38,801 nt of DNA from Planctomycetota bacterium (GTDB lineage: Bacteria > Planctomycetota > SZUA-567 > H5-PLA8), in NCBI GenBank assembly GCA_023150555.1, contig JAKLKQ010000063.1:1-38801 (forward strand), read 5' to 3'. Under the pieces are notes generated by a model. That model was not told where the DNA came from and searched no databases. It saw only the letters and a program-made list of their open reading frames with translations. Both the position numbers and the translations under genes were made by a program. Positions 1-8,724 of the stretch are shown one piece after another; within the stretch, counting starts at the first letter, position 1; each line of letters opens with the position of its first letter.

Positions 1-102
1 GCGTTCCCTCGACGCCCCCACAAACTAGGTTTCGGCGGGGTGCCCAAGGGACTTAAGAACTTTTCAACAGAGCAACAGATGAAGAAATTACGAAATCTCT
101 CA

Positions 103-123
103 TACTTACGCAATGCGTAAGTA
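103..123. repeat. Perfect 10-bp-arm palindrome
   Basis: The arms TACTTACGCA (103-112) and TGCGTAAGTA (114-123) are exact reverse complements around a single A at 113. The symmetry and length resemble an operator for a dimeric regulator, but no gene start lies close by on either strand. It could also be a replication or recombination relic. Function is unknown. Confidence 0.7.
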
Positions 124-149
124 CGGGATCCTTAGTATTCGGATAGACC

Positions 150-245
150 TTCAATCTCTCATCTTTAATCTCTTAACTCTTAGCTATCTTTCCTTCCTTT
201 CTGTTCCCTGACTCCTGAATCCTTATTCCTGAATCCTTCTTTCAA
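150..245. repeat. Pyrimidine-rich tract with 14-bp tandem repeat
   Basis: The plus strand is strongly pyrimidine-biased over about 95 bases. The 12-mer TCCTGAATCCTT occurs at 213-224 and again at 227-238, a 14-base period. Low-complexity purine/pyrimidine tracts of this kind sit between genes in many bacterial genomes. A different purine-rich tandem lies at 17930-17962. Nothing suggests a coding role. Confidence 0.6.
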
Positions 246-636
246 AAAGTTTCGGACACCACCCAGGTGGGTCACGAGGGGCCGCACCGCCGGCACTTTG
301 CCAGCGACACGCTGAACCCCCGTCCCAGGCGACCAAGAGCTCGCTCAAAGTCTATGGGCTAACGGCCCCCGCCGGTCATGTCGACGGGATACTACCTTTG
401 CGCATCGGCCTGCAAGGAACCTCATCCGCACAGGGAGGGCATTGAACTCCGACCACTTTACCCCCGTCCTCGCAGTCAATATAGCAGACGCCATCGGAGA
501 CCTTTTATCAACTTAATTTCTAATAAAAGCATAAAATTTTATGATGCTAATAAAACCTAATATACCGCCATAACTATGACACTCTGTCGTATTTTGCGGA
601 CTCCGAGGGCAGGACACCGGGATCCGGAACGGAACT

Positions 637-682
637 ACTTCAACACAGAGGCGCGGAGAACGCTGAGGCACGAAGAGAACGA
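637..682 (+). repeat. Dispersed intergenic repeat (CACAGAGG type)
   Basis: The stretch containing CACAGAGGCGCGGAGAACGC and GAGGCACGAAGAGAA resembles, in general pattern, the segment at 17965-18013 on the opposite strand, which has two CTCTGTGGT motifs (reverse complement ACCACAGAG). I assign both to one dispersed family. The frame through it encodes only a low-complexity Arg/Glu string, so it is not treated as protein coding. Confidence 0.5.
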
Positions 683-719
683 ATTCGGATTGCCACAACG
701 CAAGACGCGCGAGCGCGTG

Positions 720-740
720 GCGCGGGTTGCCAACCCGCGC
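720..740. repeat. Hairpin, 9-bp perfect stem
   Basis: GCGCGGGTT (720-728) and AACCCGCGC (732-740) are exact reverse complements around GCC. No T-run follows on either side, so a terminator is unlikely. It lies 60 bases before the REP-like unit at 800 and probably belongs to the same repeat-rich island. Confidence 0.6.
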
Positions 741-799
741 ATCTTTGGCGATACACACGCGCGCGACGGAAACCTTACGGAACGCATCCATCTTCGTAT

Positions 800-854
800 G
801 GATGGCCCGGACGTCACCACGTCCGGGTCGCGGCGATTGCATCGCCGCGACAAG
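800..854 (+). repeat. Solitary REP-like double hairpin
   Basis: The unit starts with GGATGG (800-805). Hairpin one has stem CCCGGACGT (806-814), loop CACC and ACGTCCGGG (819-827). Hairpin two has an 11-bp stem, GTCGCGGCGAT (827-837) with ATCGCCGCGAC (841-851), and the unit ends in CAAG. The order GGATGG, CACC-loop hairpin, second hairpin, CAAG is the same as in the left halves of the paired units at 15404, 16206 and 16471, about 15 kb away beside the RAYT gene. No inverted partner half is visible nearby, so this is a single REP outside the main cluster. Confidence 0.8.
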
Positions 855-904
855 ATTCACCCGGTGGGTGGCCAGGCTTGCGGAAGTCAACCGAGACGCC
901 AATT

Positions 905-1171
905 GCGCCCCGGAGGGGCGCCAAGAGTAAAGCCCAGGGCAAGGGCCGCGCTTGCCGCGCCGAAGCGAAGCGGAGGCGGGAAACGGACCGCAGCCCTGGG
1001 TATGCAACGCAAAGCGTATGAAGCCCCGTAGGGGCGACAGGAGCTTTTCAAAGAAGAGTTTCTGCCGCCCCTCCGGGGCTCCTGCCTTTCCCGGACCGGT
1101 TACCCAGGGCTGCGCGCGGCTGCCGCCGCGCTGGCCCTGGGCTTTATCCTTGTGCCCCTCCGGGGCACCTT
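905..1171. repeat. Long imperfect inverted repeat of two related elements
   Basis: The left element (about 905-1042) begins with the hairpin GCGCCCCGGAGGGGCGC, then AGTAAAGCCCAGGGC, later AGCCCTGGGTA, and ends AGCCCCGTAGGGGCG. The right element (about 1061-1171), read on the minus strand, shows the same order: GCCCCGGAGGGGC, GATAAAGCCCAGGGC, AGCCCTGGGTAA, AGCCCCGGAGGGGCGGCAG. The two therefore face each other around position 1050. A diverged third member lies at 17657-17741. Such elements can form large cruciforms and are dispersed, non-coding repeats in inference. Confidence 0.7.
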
Positions 1172-1307
1172 GAACGGCAAGGGGTTAATACCCCGTCGCG
1201 ATTCGTGAAGAAAGAAGGTAGAATCCGCGCATGGCCGCGCGCCACCTCCCCCGCTCCGTTCCGCACGAGGGATCAGGCGGCGACCGCGAAGCCGTGTAGC
1301 GGGTTGT

Positions 1308-1390
1308 GGGTGCCACGGCACGAGTGCCGTGCCGGTCACCTGGAAGCCTTTGCACAAACGGCACACCACTTCATGGAAGTGGCACCCAAA
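1308..1390. repeat. GTGCCACGGCAC palindromic element
   Basis: GGGTGCCACGGCAC (1308-1321) runs into GAGTGCCGTGCCGG, giving the 8-bp stem CACGGCAC/GTGCCGTG with a two-base loop. A second reversed part (GGAAGTGGCACCC) follows near 1374. The opposite-strand copy at 17536-17576 reads GGGTGCCACGGCACC followed by GTGCCGTGCCGGC. It is a dispersed palindromic repeat of unknown function. Confidence 0.6.
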
Positions 1391-1569
1391 GGAAAAGGCG
1401 ACACGGCGGCCGAGAGCGTAAAATCGTTCCGGGCCACCCGCCCGATGGCCTGCCCGTGCTGCCTCACCTTCTAGTGGACTTATTTTGAACGGTCCGCTAT
1501 GCTTTAAAGCGTTTGCCCGACTCTTCATCCGCCCACATCCCAAAAATTTTGAGATTCAGGAGACCCGAA

Positions 1570-1905
1570 GTGGATAAACCGCTGTCACCCCTATGCGCCC
1601 GCTGCGATTACGGAGCGGTAGGGGCATTTATCGAGGATCAATGGAAGGAAGCCGGCGAGGGGAAGGCTTCGCCAGGAAAGCGAGCTGCGCTTGAGTACAT
1701 CTGCGAAGCAGGCCGGCGCGAGGACGTCAACTTCCGCTGGATCTGCAAGAACTGCAAACTGCTGGCGCTGCACCGCACCATGCGGCGCCCTATTCCGGAC
1801 AGCGAGCCCCTCATGACGCGGATCGGCAAGGAGATCGTTGCGGGCCGAATCAGGCATTTCTTGGCGGGGATGAATCCGAAAACGCCGGCAGACCGACACG
1901 CCTAG
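1570..1905 (+). CDS. Small zinc-ribbon-like hypothetical protein
   Basis: The frame encodes about 111 residues from a GTG start at 1570. This start is preferred because AGGAGA at 1558-1563 stands six bases before it; an upstream TTG at 1513 in the same frame has no such site. The protein has two cysteine pairs, CARC near residue 9 and CKNC near residue 60, spaced as in a structural zinc ribbon. The segment between them is charged and helical. No signal peptide or membrane segment is seen. The family is not recognised. It sits alone between the repeat island and the convergent asnS. A compositional artefact is possible, but the ribosome binding site and paired cysteines argue for a real gene. 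Confidence 0.5.
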   Translation: MDKPLSPLCARCDYGAVGAFIEDQWKEAGEGKASPGKRAALEYICEAGRREDVNFRWICKNCKLLALHRTMRRPIPDSEPLMTRIGKEIVAGRIRHFLAGMNPKTPADRHA

Positions 1906-1944
1906 TTTCACAAGAAACAAATCTACGCCGTCTTCATGCCTCTA

Positions 1945-1975
1945 GAACCGGCGGATGGAGAAGCATCGAGCCGGT

Positions 1976-1977
<2 letters not shown>
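1945..1977 (-). terminator. Inverted repeat overlapping the asnS stop codon
   Basis: On the minus strand GAACCGGC (1952-1945) pairs with GCCGGTTC (1977-1970), an exact 8-bp stem with a 17-base loop that overlaps the asnS stop codon. No U-run follows, so termination efficiency is uncertain. It may protect the 3' end or slow polymerase between the convergent genes. Confidence 0.35.
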
Positions 1978-3388
<1,411 letters not shown>

Positions 3389-3425
3389 CGGGTTGTTCCT
3401 TCTCCGGGTTGGTTCGTGTTGGGAA

Positions 3426-5408
3426 TCAGACCAGCGCCGGCGGCGTGGCCTGCTCCAGGTCGAAGCGGATGGTGGCCCCGGCGCCGGGGCCCTTCACGAT
3501 CTTCACGTCGGGGAGCTTGGCCCGCACCTCGAGCTTCGGCGCGCCGGCCTTGGCGTCGCCGATGCCGATCACGGTGAGGAAGACCCAGCGCTCGGCCTTG
3601 GGGCTCTCGACGCGCAGCGTGCCGTAGCTCTTTTCCTTGTGCTTGGTCATGTCCTTCAGCAGGCCGAAGTCGGCGGACGTCTCGACGTGGGCCTCGCCGT
3701 CCAGCGCGACCGGCACGGGCAGGAGCGTCAGCGCGGCGCGTTCCTGGGCGAAGCCCCACGCGCCGTCGCCCATCTCCTTCCACGGCGTCTGGCTGTGCCA
3801 GAGCTGCACGAAGACGCTGCGCGGCGCGGCGGCGAGATCGTCGAGCACCACGACAAGATCCGGGCGCAGGTACAGCACGTGGCGGCGGAAGCGCGTGAGC
3901 TTGGCTTCCGGCACGTACATCTCGTGCGCGGCGCCGACCCACGCGGTGGCCTTGCCGTCGTCGGCGTAGCTGAGGACCTCGGCGGTGCCGTTGAAGTGCA
4001 GCACGCGGTTGACGTTGAACCACTTGATCCCTTCGCCCAACTGCCCCAGCCCGTTGACGAGCACGGTGTTGTGGTTGCTGGTGTACTTGATGTACTCGTA
4101 GCCCGGATCGACGATCAAATCCTCGCCGCGCGAACAGACCTGGAAGGCCGCGGCGTCGGCGTGGTGGTGGCTGCCGCCGGGGTCGCCGGCGTAGACGCGT
4201 TCGGCGCGGTGGCCCTGGTAGGGCCCGCACGCGAAGCTGACGGCCGTCGCGTCGTCCTTCCACGACGAGCGCGCGCCGACCATGTCGAGGTCCTCGAAGA
4301 GCGCCGCTGTGGCGTCGTCGTTCCAGTCGGCCTCGGGAACCGTGGGGTCGTACATCAGGATGTTGGTCCAGTTGAAGCCGCGCCGCGAACCGACGTTGCA
4401 GCGCCACATCTTCAGCGCCACGGACTGGGTCCTGGAGCACTTGAAGCGCCGCGCCAGCGCCAGCAGGCTGTAGACGGGGCCGTGCGCGTCGAAGTACGGG
4501 CCGTTGTCGTTCCAGCAGAAGGCATTGTCGCGCGGGACCATCGCGGGCTTGCTGAGGTGCTTGAACCACAGCCCGGCGCGGGCCTCGGCCTGCACGTACA
4601 GGTCTTCCTCGGTGCAGCGTTTCGCGGCCTCGTAGTACTGCGTCTTGCGCTCGTAGCCGTAGGCGCTGTACTGCGGGCCCTCGATGCCGCCGCCGTCGGG
4701 CGGAGTCATCCAGGCGATGGCGCGGAAGGCGCGCTGCGCGCACTCGGCCCAGACCTTCGCCTCGTCGAACTCGTCGTGGAAGCCCAGCCCGGCGGTCCCC
4801 TGCCCCGACCAGTTGCAGATCGTGATGTTGTGCATCGGGGTGTTGACCCAGTACCCCAGCGGCGCGTTGACGTAATTGAAGCTCAAGCCGCCGTAGTGCC
4901 GCACGAAATTCACGACTTCCTGGCGTTCGCCGTCCTTGAGGAACTCGGCGATCCAGTCGTACGTCCAGGCGATCTCGCCGACGTTGTGCCCGTTGCTGAG
5001 CGGGTCGCGGCCGCCGGCGGGGTCGCAGCGCGACATGCCCAGCAGCAGCTTCTTCGCGGTGTCGAGGTACTTCTGGTTGTCGGTGAGGCGGAAGGCCAGC
5101 GCGCACTCGGCGTGCCCGCCGCAGAAGCCGCGCCCCTGGATCGGCGTGCCGGGCGGCGGGACCTTGGCCTTGGCGACGACTTCGTCGGCGTTCTCGATCA
5201 GGCAGGCGAAGAAGTCCTTTTCGACCGGGCCGTCGAGGCGCTTGCGGATGTCCTTTATCTCGTCCGCGGTCACCAGCAGACGCGGGCGCTTGCGACCGGC
5301 CGCGGTGTAGACGACCGGCTGCGCGGCGTTCGGCGGCGTCGGAGAATGCGGGTCCTTGCGGACGGGTCTATAGGTTCCGCCCAATTGGGCGGCGGCTTCC
5401 TCGGGCAT
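3426..5408 (-). CDS. Heparinase II/III-like polysaccharide lyase
   Basis: The family cleaves uronic-acid-containing glycans by beta-elimination. The protein is 660 residues from the ATG at 5408, chosen because AAGGAG lies six bases upstream; an in-frame start 17 codons earlier has none. An N-terminal alpha-toroid (about 30-330) includes NWSGQG near 199 and EGPQYSAYGY near 241, where the catalytic tyrosine of heparinase II falls. The C-terminal beta-sandwich opens with GDPGGSHHHADAAAF (408-422), the conserved histidine motif, then DPGYEY and HNTVLVNG near 446. No signal peptide is evident, so it may be cytoplasmic or exported by another route. It is followed by asnS and preceded by arginase on the same strand. 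The exact substrate cannot be read from sequence. Confidence 0.85.
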   Translation of the reverse strand: MPEEAAAQLGGTYRPVRKDPHSPTPPNAAQPVVYTAAGRKRPRLLVTADEIKDIRKRLDGPVEKDFFACLIENADEVVAKAKVPPPGTPIQGRGFCGGHAECALAFRLTDNQKYLDTAKKLLLGMSRCDPAGGRDPLSNGHNVGEIAWTYDWIAEFLKDGERQEVVNFVRHYGGLSFNYVNAPLGYWVNTPMHNITICNWSGQGTAGLGFHDEFDEAKVWAECAQRAFRAIAWMTPPDGGGIEGPQYSAYGYERKTQYYEAAKRCTEEDLYVQAEARAGLWFKHLSKPAMVPRDNAFCWNDNGPYFDAHGPVYSLLALARRFKCSRTQSVALKMWRCNVGSRRGFNWTNILMYDPTVPEADWNDDATAALFEDLDMVGARSSWKDDATAVSFACGPYQGHRAERVYAGDPGGSHHHADAAAFQVCSRGEDLIVDPGYEYIKYTSNHNTVLVNGLGQLGEGIKWFNVNRVLHFNGTAEVLSYADDGKATAWVGAAHEMYVPEAKLTRFRRHVLYLRPDLVVVLDDLAAAPRSVFVQLWHSQTPWKEMGDGAWGFAQERAALTLLPVPVALDGEAHVETSADFGLLKDMTKHKEKSYGTLRVESPKAERWVFLTVIGIGDAKAGAPKLEVRAKLPDVKIVKGPGAGATIRFDLEQATPPALV

Positions 5409-5483
5409 GGCAAGCTCCTTGGGCTCGGTTTCCGTAAATCGTATCCGGCCCATGCCCATTTTCAGGGCAGATTGCCGCCGTCC

Positions 5484-5507
5484 AGCAGCCTTTCAAACTG
5501 GGCTGCT
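5484..5507 (-). terminator. Inverted repeat overlapping the arginase stop codon
   Basis: AGCAGCC (5484-5490) and GGCTGCT (5501-5507) are exact reverse complements separated by ten bases. The stem overlaps the arginase stop codon (5506-5508). No T-run follows on the minus strand. It may be a weak terminator or an RNA-stabilising hairpin before the heparinase gene. Confidence 0.3.
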
Positions 5508-6426
5508 ACAGGATGCTGCCGCCGAAGGCCGAATAGATAAAGTGCGTGGCCAGTTGCGCGGTGATGTTGCGCTGGTCGAGCACCGGATTGACTTCGACGA
5601 GCTCGCACGAGACCATCTTCCCCGAGTCGGCCACCAGTTCCATGATCAGGTGCGCCTCGCGGACGGTCAGCCCGCCCAGCACCGGCGTGCCGACGCCCGG
5701 CGCGAAGCGCGGATCGACGCTGTCGATGTCGAAGCTCAGGTGGAAGCCGTCGGTGTCGCCGGCGACGACGTGCAGCGCCTCCTTCATGGCCGCGAAGACG
5801 CCGCGTTCGTCGATCTGGCGCATCGTGATCACGCGCAGGCCCAGCTTGCGCACGACCTTGCGCTCGCCGGGATCGAGGTTCCGCACGCCGAAGAGCACCG
5901 TGTGCTTGGGGTCGATCATGGGCACCTTCGCGCCGAGCTTCGCCAGGCGCGCGTCGCCGCTGCCCAGGATCACGGCCAGCGGCATGCCGTGGATGTTGCC
6001 GCTGGGGCTGGACTTGGGCGTGTTGCAGTCGCCGTGGGCGTCGACCCAGAGCAGGCCATAGCGTTTGCGCTTCTGCTTCGCGTGGCGGCTCAAGCCCGCC
6101 AACGTGCCCATGGCGATGGAGTGGTCCCCGCCAAGCACCAGAGGCACGGCGCCTTCGCTCTTGGCCTTGGCGACGGCAGCGGCCAGCTGCGCGCAAGCCT
6201 TGCGGATGGGCTCGACGAACTTCAGGTCCTTGCGCCCCTGCCCCGCGACGAAGGCGTGCGGGACTTCGAGGTTGCCCAGATCGCGGACGCGGTAGCCCAA
6301 TTGCGCCAGTTGCCCGGCCACGCCGGCGATGCGGATCGCCGAAGGCCCCATGTCGACGCCGCGCAGGTCGCTGCCGAGGTCCATCGGTACGCCGATGAGG
6401 TCGATCTTGCCGGGGCTTCGAATCAT
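5506..6426 (-). CDS. rocF: Arginase
   Basis: The enzyme hydrolyses arginine to ornithine and urea in the cytoplasm with a dinuclear manganese centre. The 306-residue length is typical. Metal ligands are visible: H102 in GGDHS, D129, H131 and D133 in WVDAHGDCNTP, and D233 and D235 in SFDIDSVDPRFAPG. The segment SPSGNIHGMP (about 140-149) and the later ELVEVNP are the forms found in arginases rather than agmatinases. AAGGAGG lies twelve bases before the ATG, a somewhat long spacing. The gene heads a minus-strand run with the heparinase-like gene 97 bases downstream. It is divergent from the kinase gene, so the intervening 191 bases should hold both promoters. Confidence 0.93.
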   Translation of the reverse strand: MIRSPGKIDLIGVPMDLGSDLRGVDMGPSAIRIAGVAGQLAQLGYRVRDLGNLEVPHAFVAGQGRKDLKFVEPIRKACAQLAAAVAKAKSEGAVPLVLGGDHSIAMGTLAGLSRHAKQKRKRYGLLWVDAHGDCNTPKSSPSGNIHGMPLAVILGSGDARLAKLGAKVPMIDPKHTVLFGVRNLDPGERKVVRKLGLRVITMRQIDERGVFAAMKEALHVVAGDTDGFHLSFDIDSVDPRFAPGVGTPVLGGLTVREAHLIMELVADSGKMVSCELVEVNPVLDQRNITAQLATHFIYSAFGGSIL

Positions 6427-6536
6427 GGCTCGGGGGCGCCTCCTTATGGATAGGGCTCCATAAAGGTACGCGGGGAACGGCTTTCACGGCAAGCGAGGAA
6501 CGGGCGGTACGCCCGGAACGAAAACCGGCCCCCTCG

Positions 6537-6582
6537 TTGACACCCTGTTTTACGGACTTACTCTAACCTTCACTAGAGGTTA
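6537..6582 (+). promoter_or_regulatory. Promoter with inverted repeat upstream of kinase
   Basis: A perfect -35 hexamer TTGACA (6537-6542) is followed after 16 bases by TACTCT (6559-6564) as a possible -10. Immediately downstream, TAACCT (6564-6569) and AGGTTA (6577-6582) form an inverted repeat across the expected transcription start, the position of a repressor operator. The kinase start lies 35 bases further on. The -10 match is mediocre, so the promoter is a proposal. Confidence 0.45.
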
Positions 6583-6617
6583 AGCTTGTACCATCAGTAA
6601 ACTGCAAGGTACGCGAA

Positions 6618-7988
6618 ATGCCGACGCTTGAAGACATCCGGCTGGGACAGCTTGCCGTGGCCCAGGGCCTCGCGCAGCCGCTGGAAGTCGAAGAGTGCCT
6701 CGCCGAACAGCACCGCGCCGAACAGAACGGCAGCTACGAGACGCTCGCCGAGATCCTGATCTCGCACGGCTACCTGACGCGCTCGCAGCTCGAACGGCTG
6801 CTCTCGATGCAGCGCGACGCGGTGCAGAAGGTCACGCGGATCGGGGTGTACGAACTCAACCGCAAGCTCGGCGAAGGCGGCATGGGCGCCGTCTACCAGG
6901 CCAAGGACACGCGCACCAACGATATCGTCGCGCTGAAGGTGCTGCCGCGCAGCCGCGCCCGCGACACCACGTTCCTGAAGCGCTTCGAGGCCGAGGCGAT
7001 GGCCAGCTTCGAACTCGACCATCCCAACATCATCCGCGGGCTCGACGTCGGCAACGCCGACGGCTACCACTTCCTGGTGATGGAGTACGTCGAGGGCCAG
7101 GACGTCTACAACCTGCTGGAGCAGAAGGGCCGCTTCTCGGAAAAGGAGGCGCGGCACATCCTCACGCAGATCGCCTCGGCGCTGGACCACATCCACGGCG
7201 AGCGCCTGGTGCACCGGGACATCAAGCCCGAGAACATCATGATCACCAGCGACGGCGTGGCCAAGCTCGCCGACATGGGCCTGGCCGTCGACAAGCAGCA
7301 CCAGGGGCGCCGCCGCATCACCAAGGCCGGCATCGCGATGGGCACGCCGTTCTACCTCTCGCCCGAGCAGATCCAGGGCAAGACCGAGATCGACATCCGC
7401 AGCGACATCTACGCCCTGGGCACCACCGTCTACGAGATGGTCACCGGCAAGCCGCCGTTCGAGGGCGAGACCGCCGCCGTCGTGATGATGAAGCACCTCA
7501 ACGAGCAGGTTCCCAGCCCGCACGACATCGACCGCGAGATCTCGCTGGGCTTCTGCCACGTGCTCGAGAAGATGATGGCGAAGGATCCGGCCGAACGCTA
7601 CCAGACGCCCAGCGAACTGCTCGAAGACCTTGCCCTGGTCGCCGCAGGCGAGACGCCCAAGAGCCGCCGCGTGCCCGAACGGCGCAGCAGCATCGCGCGC
7701 CCCATAGGCACCCACCCCATCACCACCCGCTCCGGCGCCAGCGACGACCACCTCGGTGCCGTCAGCGAGAACCTGGACAAACTCGAGCCGATGCTGCGCC
7801 CGACGCACGCCGAACGCACGCGCGGCTCGCGGCGCAACAGCCGCGTCAGCCGCATCCGCAGCAACGTGCAGCCGGCGGTCTCCAGCGGCCTGGGCCTGAA
7901 GTGGGCCCTGCTGGCCGGCGTGGCCGTGGCCGCGGTGGCGACGATCATCATTCTTTTCGCCAGCGTATTCGGGCAATCGGGCAACTGA
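6618..7988 (+). CDS. Membrane-anchored Ser/Thr protein kinase
   Basis: This 456-residue Hanks-type kinase has an unusual N-terminal module (about 1-70). It carries two similar helical motifs, LGQLAVAQGLAQPLEVEECL and the later ILISHGYLTRSQLERLL, resembling the MshEN/GspE N-terminal fold. The catalytic domain (about 76-345) has GEGGMG (85-90), lysine 107 in ALKVL, HRDIKPEN (199-206) with the catalytic Asp201, ADMG in place of DFG (218-221) and GTPFYLSPE (242-250). A basic, Ser/Arg-rich linker leads to one transmembrane helix (about 428-451) with only about five residues beyond, so there is no external sensor domain. Signal input probably comes through the N-terminal domain. AAGG lies eight bases before the ATG. 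An ECF sigma factor gene follows after 75 bases. Confidence 0.93.
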   Translation: MPTLEDIRLGQLAVAQGLAQPLEVEECLAEQHRAEQNGSYETLAEILISHGYLTRSQLERLLSMQRDAVQKVTRIGVYELNRKLGEGGMGAVYQAKDTRTNDIVALKVLPRSRARDTTFLKRFEAEAMASFELDHPNIIRGLDVGNADGYHFLVMEYVEGQDVYNLLEQKGRFSEKEARHILTQIASALDHIHGERLVHRDIKPENIMITSDGVAKLADMGLAVDKQHQGRRRITKAGIAMGTPFYLSPEQIQGKTEIDIRSDIYALGTTVYEMVTGKPPFEGETAAVVMMKHLNEQVPSPHDIDREISLGFCHVLEKMMAKDPAERYQTPSELLEDLALVAAGETPKSRRVPERRSSIARPIGTHPITTRSGASDDHLGAVSENLDKLEPMLRPTHAERTRGSRRNSRVSRIRSNVQPAVSSGLGLKWALLAGVAVAAVATIIILFASVFGQSGN

Positions 7989-8063
7989 CGCGCCGCCAAC
8001 CGCTTCGGTGACCGACGGAAGCCCTGGCCGGTTAGCGTAGGTATTCGACTTCGAGGACCGCGA

Positions 8064-8675
8064 ATGGCGGGCGAGCCCACTCAGACGGCCACCGACGAGG
8101 CGCTGATGGAAGCGCTGGCCGGCGGCGACCACCGCGCCTTCGAGGAACTGCTCTCGCGCTACGAGACTCCCGTCCTGACCTTCTGCTACGCCTTCATGCG
8201 ACACCGCGACGCGGCGGAAGACATGGCGCAGGAAACTTTCTTGCGCGTCTTCCGCAACGCTCGGCACTACAAGCCCATCGCCAAGTTCACCACTTGGCTC
8301 TACAAGATCGCCGCGAACCTTTGCATCAACGAACTCAAGAAGCGCGACCTGCGCAAGGCGGTCTCGCTCGACGACCCCGCCGGGCCCGACCCCGACGGCT
8401 CGCGCATCGTCGGCCGCATCGCCTCGACCCAGGGCACCGCCCCGCTGACGGAGGCCGAACGGCGCGAGGCCCAGGCCCTGATCGACAAGGCCATCCAGCA
8501 TCTGCCTGACGACCAGCGCACCACGCTGGTGATGGTCGAGTACCACCACATGGCCTACCAGGACATCGCCGAGATCCTGGGCGTGACGGTGAGCGCGATC
8601 AAGATGCGCGTGAAGCGCGCCCGCGAGACCCTGCGCGAGGCCCTGAAGATCCTGCAGGTAGAGGAAATGAAGTGA
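8064..8675 (+). CDS. ECF (RpoE-type) RNA polymerase sigma factor
   Basis: This 203-residue sigma-70 family member has only regions 2 and 4, as in extracytoplasmic function sigma factors. Region 2 (about 25-93) includes AAEDMAQETFLRVFRN and FTTWLYKIAANLCINELKKR. Region 4 (about 135-195) includes LPDDQRTTLVMVEYHHMAYQ and the helix-turn-helix ILGVTVSAIKMRVKRARETL. A long linker of about 40 residues joins the two. GAGG precedes the ATG. The next gene, 49 bases downstream, encodes a zinc-finger membrane anti-sigma factor, so release from that partner should control its activity. The kinase just upstream may feed into the same circuit. Confidence 0.95.
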   Translation: MAGEPTQTATDEALMEALAGGDHRAFEELLSRYETPVLTFCYAFMRHRDAAEDMAQETFLRVFRNARHYKPIAKFTTWLYKIAANLCINELKKRDLRKAVSLDDPAGPDPDGSRIVGRIASTQGTAPLTEAERREAQALIDKAIQHLPDDQRTTLVMVEYHHMAYQDIAEILGVTVSAIKMRVKRARETLREALKILQVEEMK

Positions 8676-8724
8676 CCGCGACTGCACCTGTGCGGTTTAC
8701 TTTTTCGGAGGCGTGGAATCAGCG

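Larger units (their letters stand above)
1..1569. other. Gene-poor, repeat-rich island
   Basis: No convincing protein gene is visible here. Short open frames exist on both strands, but they run through palindromes and repeats, lack ribosome binding sites and have no recognisable product. Listed separately are a palindrome (103-123), a pyrimidine-rich tract (150-245), a repeat with an opposite-strand relative near 17965 (637-682), a hairpin (720-740), a REP-like unit (800-854), a long inverted repeat (905-1171) and a palindromic element (1308-1390). Positions 246-504 are not obviously repetitive. On the minus strand they hold a short cysteine-rich frame (504-376) without a start codon, possibly a gene remnant. 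Three of the repeat families recur at 15400-18015, so the two islands share content. Confidence 0.7.

Noticed and set aside
240..420. Structured RNA such as tmRNA, RNase P RNA or SRP RNA
   Set aside because: G+C-rich and able to fold, but none of the conserved sequence blocks I know for these RNAs could be found on either strand.
513..1007. 164-codon minus-strand open frame in the first island
   Set aside because: It runs through the REP hairpin and other repeats and has no recognisable domain.
6594..8687. 697-codon minus-strand open frame opposite the kinase and sigma factor genes
   Set aside because: It is the antisense of two well-supported genes; its Ala/Val/Leu/Arg/His-rich product arises from GC-rich codon third positions.
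8676..8724. Attenuator between sigma and anti-sigma genes
   Set aside because: CCGC and GCGG flank a short loop before a T-rich stretch, but the stem is only four bases.
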